A stretch of DNA of 64,000 nucleotides, from the NCBI GenBank assembly GCA_043228905.1, contig JBHGNT010000018.1, forward strand, positions 11,160,001 through 11,224,000. Direction: 5' to 3'. The notes under the pieces are model-generated. The model was not told the DNA's origin. It ran no database searches and worked only from the letters and a program-made list of their open reading frames with translations. Shown here in pieces: positions 51,206-62,688 of this stretch (positions within the stretch are counted from its first letter, which is position 1; each line of letters starts with the position of its first letter). Position numbers and translations under genes: made by a program. This DNA comes from Azolla caroliniana (Eukaryota; Polypodiophyta).

Positions 51206-51369
51206 GAAATAAGACAATAAAATATGTTAATGTGGAAAACCCTAATCGGGAAAAACCACAAGAGCCCACAAACTCCAACTATCACTATGAGAGGGAAGAT
51301 ACAACAAGAGACTCGGAGGCAATGACCTCTTGCTCTATATCTTCGCTGATCGGTGGTTACAACAGAAAC
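51206..51369 (-). repeat. Copia LTR fragment, minus orientation
   Basis: Resembles part of other LTRs read in antisense: GTGGAAAACCCTAATCGGG, GGGAAAAACCAC, CCCACAAACTCC, CGGAGGCAATGACCTC, as at 7700-7850 and 50810-50940. Joins directly to the middle of C7 gag at 51370. Confidence 0.7.
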
Positions 51370-53239
51370 CTTAGCTGGGAGAACCTGGTGGTTACTCTCA
51401 GCACCTCCTGTCAAGAAGAGAACTTGTCTTTATAGATGGTGAAGACAAGCATCCTAAATGAGGAGGCAAGGAGGAAAGAAAAAGAGTTCTGTCCCAAGGA
51501 GTCGAATCTGACTCAACATATGGACAAAGGAAGAGACCAACGAAGAAGAAGTCCGCAACGAGCGGAAAAATCCCATGCCAGATTGAAGTCCAGAGGTAAG
51601 CCCGTGTGCTTTTATTGTGGAAAGCCTGGACACTTCCAGAAGGACTGTCGACACTTAAAGAAAGATAAGCATGTCGGAAATAATGTCGAATCCAGGAAGA
51701 TTCTTGATGAGAAGAACACTTCGGCCATTGCTACGAGCAATGAAGAACTCCTGTTCATTTGTGAACAGACGAGTGCAAATCTTGCAAGTGAAGATTGCAT
51801 GTGGGTAATTGATTCCGGGGCATCGTTCCACATAACTCCGTCGAGAGAGTATTTCTCGACTTACATAGTCGGGGATCACGGCTATGTGAAGATGGGTGAC
51901 AGTGGAGAGTGCAGGCTAACCGGAGTCGGAAGTGTTTGCTTAACGATGTCGACAGGGTGTTGACTGACACTGAAGGATGTTCGACACGTCCCCGATATCA
52001 GATTGAATCTGATATCAACTAGAAGGTTAGATGACGAAGGCTATAGTGGTAGCTTTCGAAATGACAAGTGGAAGTTCTGTCGAGAAAATCTTATAGTGGC
52101 CCGAGCACAGAAAGAAGGCACATTGTACATTATGCATGCCCGACTATGCAAATCGGAAGTAAATGTGGTAGCTGACTTGACAGGTGAGATATGGCACAAG
52201 AGGCTAGGCCACATGAGTGAGAAGGGAATGCACCTGTTAGCCGACCAGAAACTTGTACCAGAAGTCAAGGGCGTGCATCTAGCCGAACCGAAAACGGTGG
52301 CGAGTACAAAGGGCAGTTCGAGGAATACTGCAAGAGCCAAGGTATTCAGATCGAATACACAATGCCAAAGACCCAAGAGATGAATGAGCTTGCAGAGAGG
52401 ATGAATCGAACGATCATGGAGAGAGTAAGGAGCATGCTCTCTCATGAAAAACTTCCAAAATCCTATTGGGCTGAGGCGATGTACTCAACTGTTTATCTGA
52501 TCAACATGTCTCCCTCAGTACCATTGAAGGGTGATGTCCCACACAGGGTGTGGAGAGGGAAGGATGTTTCCTACCAGCATTTGAGGGTGTTCAGATGTCT
52601 GGCGTACATGCATGTACCGAAAGATCAAAGGTCAAAGCTCGACAGCAAGTCGAAAGCATGCATATTCATGGGATACTCGAAAGATGAATTTGGCTACAGG
52701 CTATGGGACCTAGTCGACAAGAAGGTAGTGAGAAGTCGGGATGTAGTCTTTCTAGAAGACAAGATGATCGAAGACTAGAAGCAATAGAAGTTGGAATCGA
52801 CTCCTTAGTCAACCCCGAGTACCATCGACTTAAGGCCAAGTGAGTCGTCATCAACAGCTGTAAGGAGACAGTTGGCCGACAGAGCCAAATCTGAGTCGGT
52901 CGACTCGGAGAGACTAACTGATTATGAGTTAGAGTTTGAAGAGTTACAAAGGTCAATTGATGAATATGAGTTGGCATTACCCAACCAGGAGAGGCCGATT
53001 GACGAGCAGAATCCCGAGCAGAGAGAAGAATTGGCAGAGACATCCGAAAGAAGATACCCACTCAAGGAGAGGAAAGCACCGACTACATATGCTAGCCAAT
53101 ACATCCTCTTGACTGATGAAGGTGAACCGGAGTGCTATGAAGAAGCCATTGCCGACGAGCACAGAGCGAAATGGCTGAGCGTGATGCAAGATGAGTTGGA
53201 ATCCTTGCACGAGAATGGATCCGACAAACGACAGGATTG
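51370..53239 (+). pseudogene. gag-pol remnant of C7
   Basis: Begins LSWENLVVTLSTSCQEENLSL in Gag; a TAG; then basic linker (SNLTQHMDKGRDQRRRSP), intact knuckle CFYCGKPGHFQKDC (about 51607-51648), protease WVIDSGASFHITPS (about 51802-51843), a TGA near 51961, GAG-pre-integrase ([20 protein letters not shown]). A deletion near 52283 joins it to the integrase tail (GEYKGQFEEYC-type, then MERVRSMLSHEKLPKSYWAE). The RVWRGKDVSYQHLRVFRCLA region and hinge (RRYPLKERKAPTTYASQYI) are present. At 53215 LHENGS jumps to a few codons before the purine tract, removing RT and RNase H. Confidence 0.85.
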
Positions 53240-53273
53240 ACTGACTTCCTCCCACAAGAGTGAAGGGCGAGTT

Positions 53274-53951
53274 TGTTGGGAATATGTCCCTCCAGTGGGA
53301 GGAGGAGCCGACTGTCCAGAAGTTGCTGACAGTCGATGACTACGAGGAGCCGACTGATCGGACCAAGGAGTGTCAACAGTCGAAGACAGGGAAAATCCAA
53401 CTGTTCGGAAAGCCGACAGTCGAAGCATCTAAAACAATGAGTCGATTGTTTGATAGTTTGATTATTATTATTATTATAACAATAATAATAATGATACGTA
53501 GCAGAGGTTACATTTGTAAATAGCCCATAGAGTGTATAAGTATAAATACACTTAGGGCAAAACGTGAGATATGTGATTTTGAAGAACAGAAGTAGCACGA
53601 GAGCACGAGAGACAAAGAGATTGAGTGTGAGTGGCGCCATAGTTGTGTGCGTAATAGCAGACGTCAAGAGCCCTACGTGGCTGATACACTCGAAGGAGTG
53701 TTGTAACATTCTGTGTTGTATATCCACTATACATATTGAAGTTCTGTTCCCGTGGTTTTCTCCTGTTTTAGGTTTCCACGTTAAATCTCTGTGCACCATT
53801 GTTTGTCCTTTCCTTTCTGGCATATCTGTGATTTGTATTTCAGCACGGTTTGTTCATTGGGTTTTGATCGAACGATTTCTCAACAATTTCTATTTATTTT
53901 TCTTCCATTTAGTGATTAAGTCTTGGTTGTGGTCGAGCACTATTCTGCACA
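53274..53951 (+). repeat. LTR shared by C7 (as 3' LTR) and C5 (as 5' LTR), 678 bp
   Basis: TGTTGGGAATATGTCCCTCC to GCACTATTCTGCACA. Preceded by C7's purine tract (AGTGAAGGGCGAGTT) and followed by ATC plus the C5 primer site. Sequence is of the C3/C7 family. It contains (ATT)n/(AAT)n-rich stretch near 53459-53495. Confidence 0.82.
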
Positions 53952-53954
53952 ATC

Positions 53955-53966
53955 TGGTATCAGAGC
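53955..53966 (+). promoter_or_regulatory. Primer binding site of C5
   Basis: TGGTATCAGAGC, three bases after the LTR and directly before the gag ATG at 53967. Confidence 0.9.
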
Positions 53967-55030
53967 ATGGAAGATCTATTCGGCGGCATGTTCAAGCTCA
54001 CCGACTCCAACTACCTAGTGTGGAAGTCGAAGATGAGGGACATGTTGGTGGTCAAAGATCTCTGGTTGCTGGTACAATTCGGAGACAAAAGACCAAATAA
54101 AATCGATGTCACGAACTGGGAGGTGATGCACATGAAGACGATGACATACATTCAATGTTTCATCGACATGAGCCTGTACAACAACTTCAACGAAGAAAGT
54201 AAGGCTCGTGTGCTGTGGGAGAAAATCGGTACCATGCTGGAAAGTAAAAACGCAGTGAATCAGGTCTTAGTATTTCGAAAGTTAGTGAGACTTCGATATC
54301 AAGACGGGTCCAGTATGGCGGAGCACATGAATGCCTTTCAGGGGCTAATAAATCAAACAACCTCATTGGAAGTACCTCTAGCCGACAAGGTAACTCGCGT
54401 TGCTACTGCTCGGTTCCCTCTCCGATAGTTGGGAGACGCTAGTTGTCACTTTGGGCAACGCCGGGCTGGAAGGAAAACACCTATCCCTAGCAAGGGTAAA
54501 CGACAACAATCGCGACAAGTGAAGAAGAATTGTTGCTTATCACCAAGGAGAGCGAGCTACACCTTGTCAGCGACAAAACGATGTGGGTGGTCGACTCTGG
54601 AGCGTCATTCCATCTGATCCCTGACCGAAAATGCTTCTCATCATATAGAGCCGGAGATCATGGTTGTGTTCAGATGGGAAATGACGGTGCATGCTGAATT
54701 GTCGGCATAGGAGATGTGTGTTTGACAACGTTAACCGGGTGCAAGGTGTTGTTGAAAGATGCTCGACACGTTTCGGAGGTTCGGTTGAACCTGATATTAG
54801 GTGGTCGGTAGACGATGAAGGCTACACTACACAGTTATACCCGATGCATGCCCGGATATGCCGGGAAGAAGTGAACGTGGCATTTGATAATGCCGGTGAG
54901 CTGTGGCACAAGAGGTTGTGCCACATGAGCCAAAAAGGGATGCGTAAACTTCCCGAGGATAACCTCATTTCGGAGGTGAAAGACGTGCAACTTGAGAGAT
55001 GCACCGACTGCTTCATTGACAAGTAAAACC
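53967..55030 (+). pseudogene. Copia C5 gag to pre-integrase (cut by C4)
   Basis: C1/C4-family Gag: MEDLFGGMFKLTDSNYLVWK, MSLYNNFNEESKARVLWEKI, MAEHMNAFQGLINQTTSLEV, with a frameshift near 54390 and a deletion near 54500 that removes the basic linker and zinc knuckle. Protease VVDSGASFHLIPDRKCFSS is near 54590-54640. GAG-pre-integrase LWHKRLCHMSQKGMRKL ends at CTDCFIDK, where C4 is inserted (duplication AAACC). Coding resumes at 60380. Inactive. Confidence 0.85.
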
Positions 55031-55636
55031 TGATGGGAACTCGACGTTCCTTATGTCCGACGCTCGGCCACAACCGAGATTGTGGAAAACCCCAAAATAG
55101 GGGAAAAACCACGGCAGCCCACGAGCTGCAAACTGTCACTATGCAGAAATATACAACAGTGAGATCACTGAGGCAACGACCTCGTGTTCTCAGATCTTCG
55201 CCACAGGCGGCGGTTACAACAGAGGCAACGACCTCGTCTCTCTCTCTCTCTGTACAGTTACGTGCTTTGATTTCTTCTTGCACCAACAAGAAAGAATAAC
55301 AACAAGAATGACAACAGTAACTAAAAGTTTGCCCTAAGTCATATTTATACTAATATGACTTTTCGGCTATTTACAAATGTAGCCTCGATGGGCTCCATCC
55401 GACTCTCCGCAGTCGGGTACTCCTCATCCGGTTCATACCGGGCCTACACCATCCGACTCTCCGCAGTCGGGTACTCCTCATCCGGTTCATACCGGGCCTA
55501 CACCATCCGACTCTCCGAAGTCGGGTTCTCCCTATTCGGTTCATACCGTTTCCGCCTCGGCCTGTCGGCCTCGGCCGAGTTTGTTCGTCGGCACTGTTCT
55601 TCTCCCTTCCCATCCGGAGGGACCTGTCTTCCAACA
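55031..55636 (-). repeat. 3' LTR of C4 (606 bp)
   Basis: Minus strand TGTTGGAAGACAGGTCCCTC to GAGTTCCCATCA. Carries two full copies and one diverged copy of a 54-bp tandem unit (from 55397) and lacks about 85 bp present in the 5' LTR near 59790-59875. Confidence 0.92.
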
Positions 55637-55646
55637 AACTCCCCCT

Positions 55647-58600
55647 TCACTCCGGCATGGGGTGTCTTTCCAGCCCGATCCTCTTCCGGCATGCGTCCAG
55701 CTTGTCGGGTGTCAGCACTTTGGTCAGCATATCTGACCCGTTCTCGGCCGTGTGGATCTTCGCCAATGCGAACTCCTGGTCATCTACCCTTTCCCGGATC
55801 CAGTGATACCTCCGCTGGATATGCTTCGTCCGGGAATGGTAGGCCGCATTCTTAGCAAGGTGGATGGCACTTTGACTGTCGCAGTAGAGTCGGTATTCTT
55901 CTTGCCGGATACCGAGCTCTCCGATGAAGTCCTTCATCCATAATATTTCCTTGCCGGCTTCTACAGCCGCCATGTACTCCGCCTCTGTGGTTGACAATGC
56001 AACCGTCTTCTGCAGCCTCGACTGCCACGAAACAACTCCCCCTGCATATGTCATCACATACCCGGATGTAGACCGGCTGGTATCCACATCAGCCGACATG
56101 TCCGAATCGGTGAAACCATCCAGTTGAGGTTTTCCGGAGCCGAATCGGAGACACATATTTGAAGTGCCCTTCAAATACCGGAGTATCCACTTGACCGCGT
56201 TCCAATGCTCCTTGCTGGGATTGCTCATAAACCGGCTCACCACTCCGACTGCGTATCCAATGTCCGGTCGGGTACAAACCATTGCGTACATCAAGCTCCC
56301 GACGGCAGAGGCATATGGAATCTTCATCATATCTGCCTTCTCTCCTTTTGTCTTCGGGCTTTGCTTGCCGGACAACTTGCAGTTTGCCGGAAGTGTCGAT
56401 CCAACCGGTTTTGCATTTGACATGTTGAACCGGTGAAGCACCTTTGTCACATACTTCTCCTGTGACAGCCATAATTGCTTCACTGACCGGTCCTGAATGA
56501 TGTGCATCCCCAACATCTGTCTTGCCGGACCCAAGTCCTTCATTGAGAAGGTTCGGTTGAGAGCCTTCTTCAGCATCCGTATTTTTCCTTGGTCTCGTCC
56601 AACGATCAACATGTCATCCACGTATAGGAGGAGTATCAGGAAGTCCCCTCCTTCGAACTTCTTCACAAACACGCAGTGATCGGCCTGCGTCTTGTGGTAC
56701 CCTTGATCGGTCATGAAGGAGTCGAACTTCCGATACCATTGCCGGGGAGCCTGCTTCAGTCTGTATAGGCTCTTTTTCAACCGGCATACCAGGTGCTCCT
56801 TCCCTTTCTCCACAAATCCTTCAGGTTGCTGCATGTAGATCTCCTCTTCGAGGTCACCGTGAAGGAATGCCGTCTTCACGTCCAGCTGCTCTACCTCGAG
56901 ATCCAAGCTTGCTGCTATACTCAGCACCGTCCGGATGGAGGTCATCTTTACTACCGGGGCGAATATTTCGTCGAAGTCCATGCCCTTCTTCTGCTGGAAC
57001 CCCTTCACCACGATCCTGGCTTTGTATCTCGGGGGGTTGCCAGCATCTCCCAGTTTCAACTTGAACACCCACTTGTTTCGGAGTGCCCGCTTTTCTTTCG
57101 GCAGCTCCACCAATTCGTACGTATGGTTCTCATGCAGGGAATCCATCTCATCCTGCATGGCACTTAACCATTTTCGGCTGTGGGTGTCTCTCTTCGCTTC
57201 TTCGAAGCTTTCCGGCTCCCCCTCATCGGTTAGCAGGACATGCTCTGCATCCGGAAATCTCAGGGGCGCCCTTCTCTCTCTGAGAGGATATCTACGTCTT
57301 CGGGCTTCGGTAATCGGTTCCTCCATTTGCCCTTCATCCGAATCCGATTCGGGATCTTGACCGGTTCCGGTCTCAACTTCCTCTACTTCTTCTTCTGCCG
57401 GTTCGGTATCCTCACCGTGACCGGCTGGTTCTTCGAGTGCTAACCGGTCTCTTGCCGGTTGGGTCTGCTCATTGTAGAGTCTATCCTTACCGGTCGACTC
57501 GGAGTTCATTATCTTCTTCTCCGACTCCCAGTCGGCGAGCGTCTTGTCCTCCATGAAGATAATATCTCGACTCCGGAATACCTTCTTGTCGACCGGGTCC
57601 CACACTCGGTAGCCGAACTCATCGTCACCGTAACCGAGGAATATGCATGGCCGGGTCTTTGGATCTAGCTTTCCTCTCCGGTCCTTTGCTACATGCACGT
57701 ACGCGAGACACCCGAACACCCTTAGATGCCGGTAGGACACTTCCTTACCGGTCCATACTCTCTGTGGCGTGTCTCCGTCCAAGGGTACTGAGGGTGATCT
57801 GTTTATCACATATGTCGCCGTCGACAGTGCCTCAGCCCAAAACTTCTTGGGTAGTTTTGCATGCGCTAGCATACTCCGGACCCTCTCCATTATGGTCCGG
57901 TTCATCCTCTCGGCCAGTCCGTTTAGTTCCGGCGTCTTCGGCACGGTAAATTCGAGCCGGATTCCCTTCGAGCGGCAGTACTCCTCGAACTGCCCCCGGT
58001 ACTCACCTCCGTTATCTGCTCGAACCGCCTTCAGCTTCCGGCCGGTTTCTCTTTCCACTCTCGCGTGGAGCTCTTTGAAGACGGATAACACCTGATCCTT
58101 CGTCTTCAGCGGTGTGGCCCACAGCTTCCGGCTGTGGTCATCTATGAACGTCACGAAGTACTGCGCTCCGGCATGTGACTTCGTGTCTACTTGACAAACA
58201 TCCGTATGCACCAACTCCAGTGGTGCATTACGTCTCATCGGTGGCCTTGGTCGGAAGGAGGTCCGGTTCTGCTTGCCGGCCAGACAATCAGTGCACTAGT
58301 CTAAGTGCACGTTCTTCACTGGAATGAGGTTGTCGTCTCCAAGCCTCTTCATCCCCTTCTCACTCATGTGACATAGCCTCTTGTGCCACAGCTCACCAGC
58401 AGTGTCGGAAGCCACGTTCACTTCTTCCGGACATAACCGGGCATTCATCAAGTACAGTGTGTTTAACTTCCGGGCCCGAGCCACAATCAGGCTCCCTTTG
58501 CTGAACTTCATGACACCGTTCCGGATACTACCCGTGTAGCCTTCATCATCTAGCCGACCGGCTGATATCAGGTTCAGACGAACTTCCGGAACGTGTCGGA

Positions 58601-59708
58601 CATCTTTCAACAGCAACTTGCATCCGGTTGGTGTTGTCAGCCACACATCTCCTATGCCGACAATTCGGCATGTTCCTTCATTCCCCATCCGGACACAGCC
58701 GTGATCACCGACTGAGTAGGATGAGAAGCATTTCCGGTCCGGGGTAAGGTGGAACGAAGCTCCGGAATCTACCACCCAGGTAATCTCATCGCCGGCATGG
58801 TTTATCTCACTCTCCTCGGTGATGAGCATCAACTCCTCTTCACTTGCTGCAATTGCCGTCGTTCCCTTCCGGTCCGGCCCCCTCCGGTCTTTACCGTTCC
58901 GGTCTGTACCGTTCCGGTTCGGGGTTTGCTTCGAATCGGTACCGTCGGTTTCCTTGTCTTTACGGAAATGCCGACAGTTCTTTTGGAAGTGTCCCGGCTT
59001 GCCGCAATAGAAGCAAGTAGGCCTCCCCCTTGACTTTGATCGTGTCCCCGACTTCTCCCGGTTCTGGGTACTACTGTTTCTATGTCTTCCGCGTTCCGAT
59101 TCGGTAAGGAGCGCTTTGGAGTCGGAGCTCGTATCTTTGTCTTTCCGACGAGCCTCCTCATCTAGCAAGCTCGACTTTACTCTTGCTAGGGATAGCCGTT
59201 TTCCTTCCGGCCCGGCGTTGCCCAAAGTAACAACCAACGTCTCCCAGCTATCCGGGAGGGAACCGAGCAGGAGTAGCGCTAGGACCTCATCGGCAAGAGG
59301 TACTTCCAATGACGTTGCCTGGTGAATCAGCCCCTGGAAGGCATTCATATGCTCCGCCATGTTGTGGCCATCTTGGTACCGGAGTCTTACAAGCTTCCGG
59401 AATACCGACGCCTGATTGACAGCATTTTTGTTCTGGAACATTGTGCCGATCTTCTCCCAGAGCTCATGAGCCTTACTCTCTTCATTGAAGTTGTTGTATA
59501 GGCTCATGTCGATGAAGCACCGTATGTACGCCGTTGTCTTCATGTGCATCACCTCCCATATCGCGGCGTCGATTTTGTCCGGTCTCTTGTCCCCGAACTG
59601 AACCAGCAGCCAGAGGTCTTTAACCACGAGCATGTCCCTCATCTTCGACTTCCACACTGAATAGTTGGAGCCGGTGAGCTTGAACATGCCGCCAAACGAT
59701 TCGTCCAT
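55647..59708 (-). pseudogene. gag-pol polyprotein of C4 (one nonsense codon)
   Basis: From ATG 59708 to TGA at 55647, one frame. Gag with MSLYNNFNEESKAHELWEKI; zinc knuckle CFYCGKPGHFQKNC about residues 231-244; protease VVDSGASFHLTP about 309-320; GAG-pre-integrase LWHKRLCHMSEKGM about 440-453; integrase with FIDDHSRKLW and VRADNGGEY (about 560); the RVWTGKEVSYRHLRVFGCLA region; RT with the catalytic LLYVDDMLIVG about 1024-1034; RNase H with STTEAEYMAA and CDSQSAIH. The only break is a TAG at 58296-58298, where relatives have HLEKC and this copy reads HLD then stop. Order protease-integrase-RT-RNase H is diagnostic for Ty1/copia. No frameshift signal is needed. Confidence 0.93.
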
Positions 59709-59724
59709 TTTCTGTGTCGATTTT

Positions 59725-59736
59725 GCTCTGATACCA
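59725..59736 (-). promoter_or_regulatory. Primer binding site of C4
   Basis: Complement TGGTATCAGAGC, two bases (AG) after the LTR end. Confidence 0.93.
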
Positions 59737-59738
59737 CT

Positions 59739-60379
59739 TGATGATAACTTGACGTTCCTTATGTCCGACGCTCGGCCACAACCGAGATTCTTTTCTTACA
59801 CAGAAAAACAGGTAATGAAACGCGACACAAAAGAGAAGAAATGGTACACAGGAGGTATACGTGGAAAACCTCAAAATAGGGGAAAAACCACGGCAGCCCA
59901 CAAGCTACAAACTGTCACTATGCAGAAATATACAACAGTGAGATCACTGAGGCAACGACCTCGTGCTCTCAGATCTTCGCCACAGGCGGCGGTTACAACA
60001 GAGGCAACGACCTCGTCTCTCTCTCTCTTTTTCCCTCTCTCTCTCTCTGTACAGTTACGCGCTCTGAATTCTTCTTGCACCAACAAGAAAGAATAACAAC
60101 AAGAATGACAACAGTAACTAAAAGTTTGCCCTAAGTCATATTTATACTAATATGACTTTTCGGCTATTTACAAATGTAGCCTCGATGGGCTCCATCCGAC
60201 TCTCCGCAGTCGGGTACTCCTCATCCGGTTCATACCGGGCCTACACCATCCGACTCTCCAATGTCGGGTTCTCCCTATTCGGTTCATACCGTTTCCGCCT
60301 CGGCCTGTCGGCCTCGGCCGAGTTTGTTCGTCGGCACTGTTCTTCTCCCTTCCCATCCGGAGGGACCTGTCTTCCACCA
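59739..60379 (-). repeat. 5' LTR of C4 (641 bp)
   Basis: Minus strand TGGTGGAAGACAGGTCCCTC to GTCAAGTTATCATCA. Has one full and one diverged 54-bp unit (from 60194), and the segment ACACAGAAAAACAGGTAATG that the 3' LTR has lost. TATA-like ATATTAGTATAAATATGAC lies near 60137-60155 (minus). Confidence 0.92.
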
Positions 60380-61313
60380 AAACCGAACCTCCTTTCGGAC
60401 AAGACCACTGATGAGATGGAATGCACCACTGGAACTTGTGCATACCGATGTATGCCAAGTGGACATAAAGTCACATGTTGGGTCGCAGTACTTCGTGACG
60501 TTCATAGACGACCACAACCGGAAGCTGTGGGTCTCACTGCTGAAGACGAAGGACCAGGTATGTTATCTGTCTTGAAGGAATTCCACACGAGAGTGGAAAG
60601 GGAAACCGGCCGGAAGCTGAAGCGGTTCGAGCGGACATTAGAAGCAAATACTGGGGACAATTCGAGGAGTACTACCGGTTCATGGGAATCCGGCTCGAAT
60701 TCATCGTGCCTAAGACACTGGAGCTAAATGGATTGGCCGAAAGAATTAATTGGACCATAATGGAGAGAGTCCGGAGTATGCTTGCACATGCCAAGTTGTC
60801 CAATATGTTTTGGGTTGAGGCATTGATGACGACAACTTACGTGATAAATCGATCACCCTCAACACCCTTGGACGGATACAACACCATAGAGAGTATGAAC
60901 CGGTAAATACGTGTCTTACCGGCATCTGAAGGTGTTCGGTCGTCTTGCTCACGTGCATGCTGCAAAGGACAAGAGAGCAAAGTTGGATCCAAAGTCTCGA
61001 CCATGCATATTCCTTGGATACGACGATGATGAGTTCGGCTACCGAGTGTGGGACTTGGTCGACAAGAAGGTTTTCTGAAGTCGAGACATAGTCTCATGGA
61101 AGACAAGAACATTGCCGACTGGGAGTCAGAGAAGAAGATAGTGGATTCTGGGTCGACCGAGAGAGATCGTTAGAAGATATAAGGACCCATCAGGATGGAA
61201 GCCGGATGACACTCGAAGAACCGGCTGTGTTCGGACATGAAACCAAACCGAATGACGAAGAAGATTTGGACACCGGAACCAGACAAGATCCCGAATCAGA
61301 TTCGGATGAAGAA
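60380..61313 (+). pseudogene. Copia C5 integrase region (after C4)
   Basis: Resumes in the GAG-pre-integrase/integrase boundary: NRTSFRTRPLMRWNAPLELV, DVCQVDIKSHVGSQYFVTFI, then frame slips around 60640, FIVPKTLELNGLAERINWT, MERVRSMLAHAKLSNMFWVE, NRSPSTPLDGY, another break near 60905, and the FLGYDDDEFGYRVWDLVDKK region. Ends in the acidic hinge (QDPESDSDEE) at 61313 where T2 begins. RT and RNase H would lie beyond the window. Confidence 0.85.
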
Positions 61314-61746
61314 TGTTAGCCGGCCGGCAAGGGAAGTCCCGAATGGGGAAAGGGGGGATAATTAATAACCGGGAGCTGATTATATATTTATAGAATTATT
61401 ATGATTTGAGAAGCGAACGGATGGACACGGAATCGGTATGCCGATCCAGATTCGGACTGGTTCGTAGCCGATTGCCGGTTGGCACCGGTTTGTACCTAAA
61501 ACCGGAGACCTATAAAAAGGGCCAGTTAGATTGTAATCATTAGCGGATAATTAATGGAGTGTTGTTGTTCTATATCTTAATCACTGTTAATTACCGTTCT
61601 GTGCTAAGTGTAAATTATCTTACGCGTGTATTGTGACTAATGATATTGCCGCTAGTAACCCATTAGGGTTCCATTAATAGTCGGTCTAACTCTATCTCAC
61701 CGCAACACCCCTTGTGTTAGGCCATTTTCCGGCCCTAGTGATAACA
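61314..61746 (+). repeat. 5' LTR of T2 (433 bp)
   Basis: TGTTAGCCGGCCGGCAAG to CCTAGTGATAACA, with the same TGTTA/TAACA ends as T. TATA box CTATAAAAAG is at 61510-61519. The start abuts the C5 hinge. Confidence 0.83.
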
Positions 61747-61753
61747 TAGTTTT

Positions 61754-61771
61754 TGGCAACCATGATTCCTG
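61754..61771 (+). promoter_or_regulatory. Primer binding site of T2
   Basis: TGGCAACCATGATTCCTG, seven bases after the LTR. Same place and leading TGGCA as in T. Confidence 0.55.
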
Positions 61772-62179
61772 CACAAACGCAGCGAACAACGGAGGTCATG
61801 GATGACTAGACCAACAAACGACCCGGTTACAGAGCTGTGTCGGGGTAGTTGTGGTTCGTGCGGCGAAGTCATGGGGCTAAGGTTAAGGGGAGTTGAAGGA
61901 ACTCAAATTTTAATAAGGCTTGTATGGTGATTTTAGAAAGGTTAAGAATATCAAGAAGAAGAGTTACGAGTAATGTGTGTGAGAGAGAGAGACAAGAATA
62001 GATAGAAGATAGAGACAATATATGATTCAAGAAGCAACATAGAGACAAAGTATGATTTAAGAAGGAAAATTGAGACAAAGTATGATTCAAGAAGCAAGAG
62101 TATATGATATATATTTAAAAGACAATATTTTACCAACTTTAAAATCCTTGATTGCAAACTGAAGACATTCTCTACCGAC

Positions 62180-62242
62180 CCTTGATTTGAACCCACGACC
62201 TCAACTTTGAAACGCGAGGCTCTTCACCGAATAAGATATCTT
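62180..62242 (-). other. tRNA-like module, sense to the solo LTR
   Basis: Minus strand: A-box-like TTATTCGGTGAAG then B-box-like GTGGGTTCAAATC about 30 bases on. Orientation is opposite to the other modules; weaker match. Confidence 0.35.
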
Positions 62243-62484
62243 CAATACTTGCTTAAATTTTTTTCTCCCCACTTTCTCTTGATCCCCTCTTGTTTCCTTG
62301 CCCCTCTTTATATAAGTGTTGCCATGCATATGGTAATGTATGGGAGCATGGCATGCATGCAATGCATGAGTTACATGTAATGCATGATCGCCATTTGGCG
62401 CACATGCATTGCATGTGATGCATGATGGCTATGTATGAAAATAGATATGGGATAAGTATAATGATAAAAATACATTCTAAAATA

Positions 62485-62552
62485 ACTAACCTAGCTTAGT
62501 GGTGTATGCTTTGTGTTTGGTATATACAAGGTTGAGAGTTCAAGACTCTCTA
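62485..62552 (+). other. tRNA-like module antisense in the solo LTR (1)
   Basis: Plus strand: A-box-like TAGCTTAGTGGT (62492-62503) and B-box-like GAGTTCAAGACTC (about 62536-62548). Confidence 0.45.
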
Positions 62553-62624
62553 TTTTACTCAATACAATATATAGCTTCATTCTTATATCATGAAGCACAT
62601 TTTTTTACAAACTTTTACAAATAA

Positions 62625-62688
62625 ATAGCCTAGCCTAGTGGTATGTACATTGTACTTCATATATAAGGATGTGGGTTCAAGTCTCTCA
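62625..62688 (+). other. tRNA-like module antisense in the solo LTR (2)
   Basis: Plus strand: A-box-like TAGCCTAGTGGT (62631-62642) and a strong B-box-like GTGGGTTCAAGTCTC (62671-62685). Best match of the set; still no convincing cloverleaf or terminator. Confidence 0.5.

Larger units (their letters stand above)
51370..53951 (+). mobile_element. Ty1/copia element C7 (C3 family), truncated and internally deleted
   Basis: Plus-strand relative of C3. Its 5' LTR and first part of gag are missing. It runs from mid-gag to a 3' LTR (53274-53951) and lacks part of integrase and nearly all of RT-RNase H. The 3' LTR is followed immediately by the primer site and gag of C5. Confidence 0.82.
55031..60379 (-). 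mobile_element. Ty1/copia element C4, nearly intact
   Basis: Minus-strand copia of 5349 bp with both LTRs and a perfect 5-bp duplication AAACC (55026-55030 and 60380-60384) in C5. One polyprotein frame of 1353 codons has a single nonsense codon. Best-preserved copia here and the reference for C1, C2 and C5. LTRs are 606 and 641 bp and differ by indels rather than many substitutions. Confidence 0.94.
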
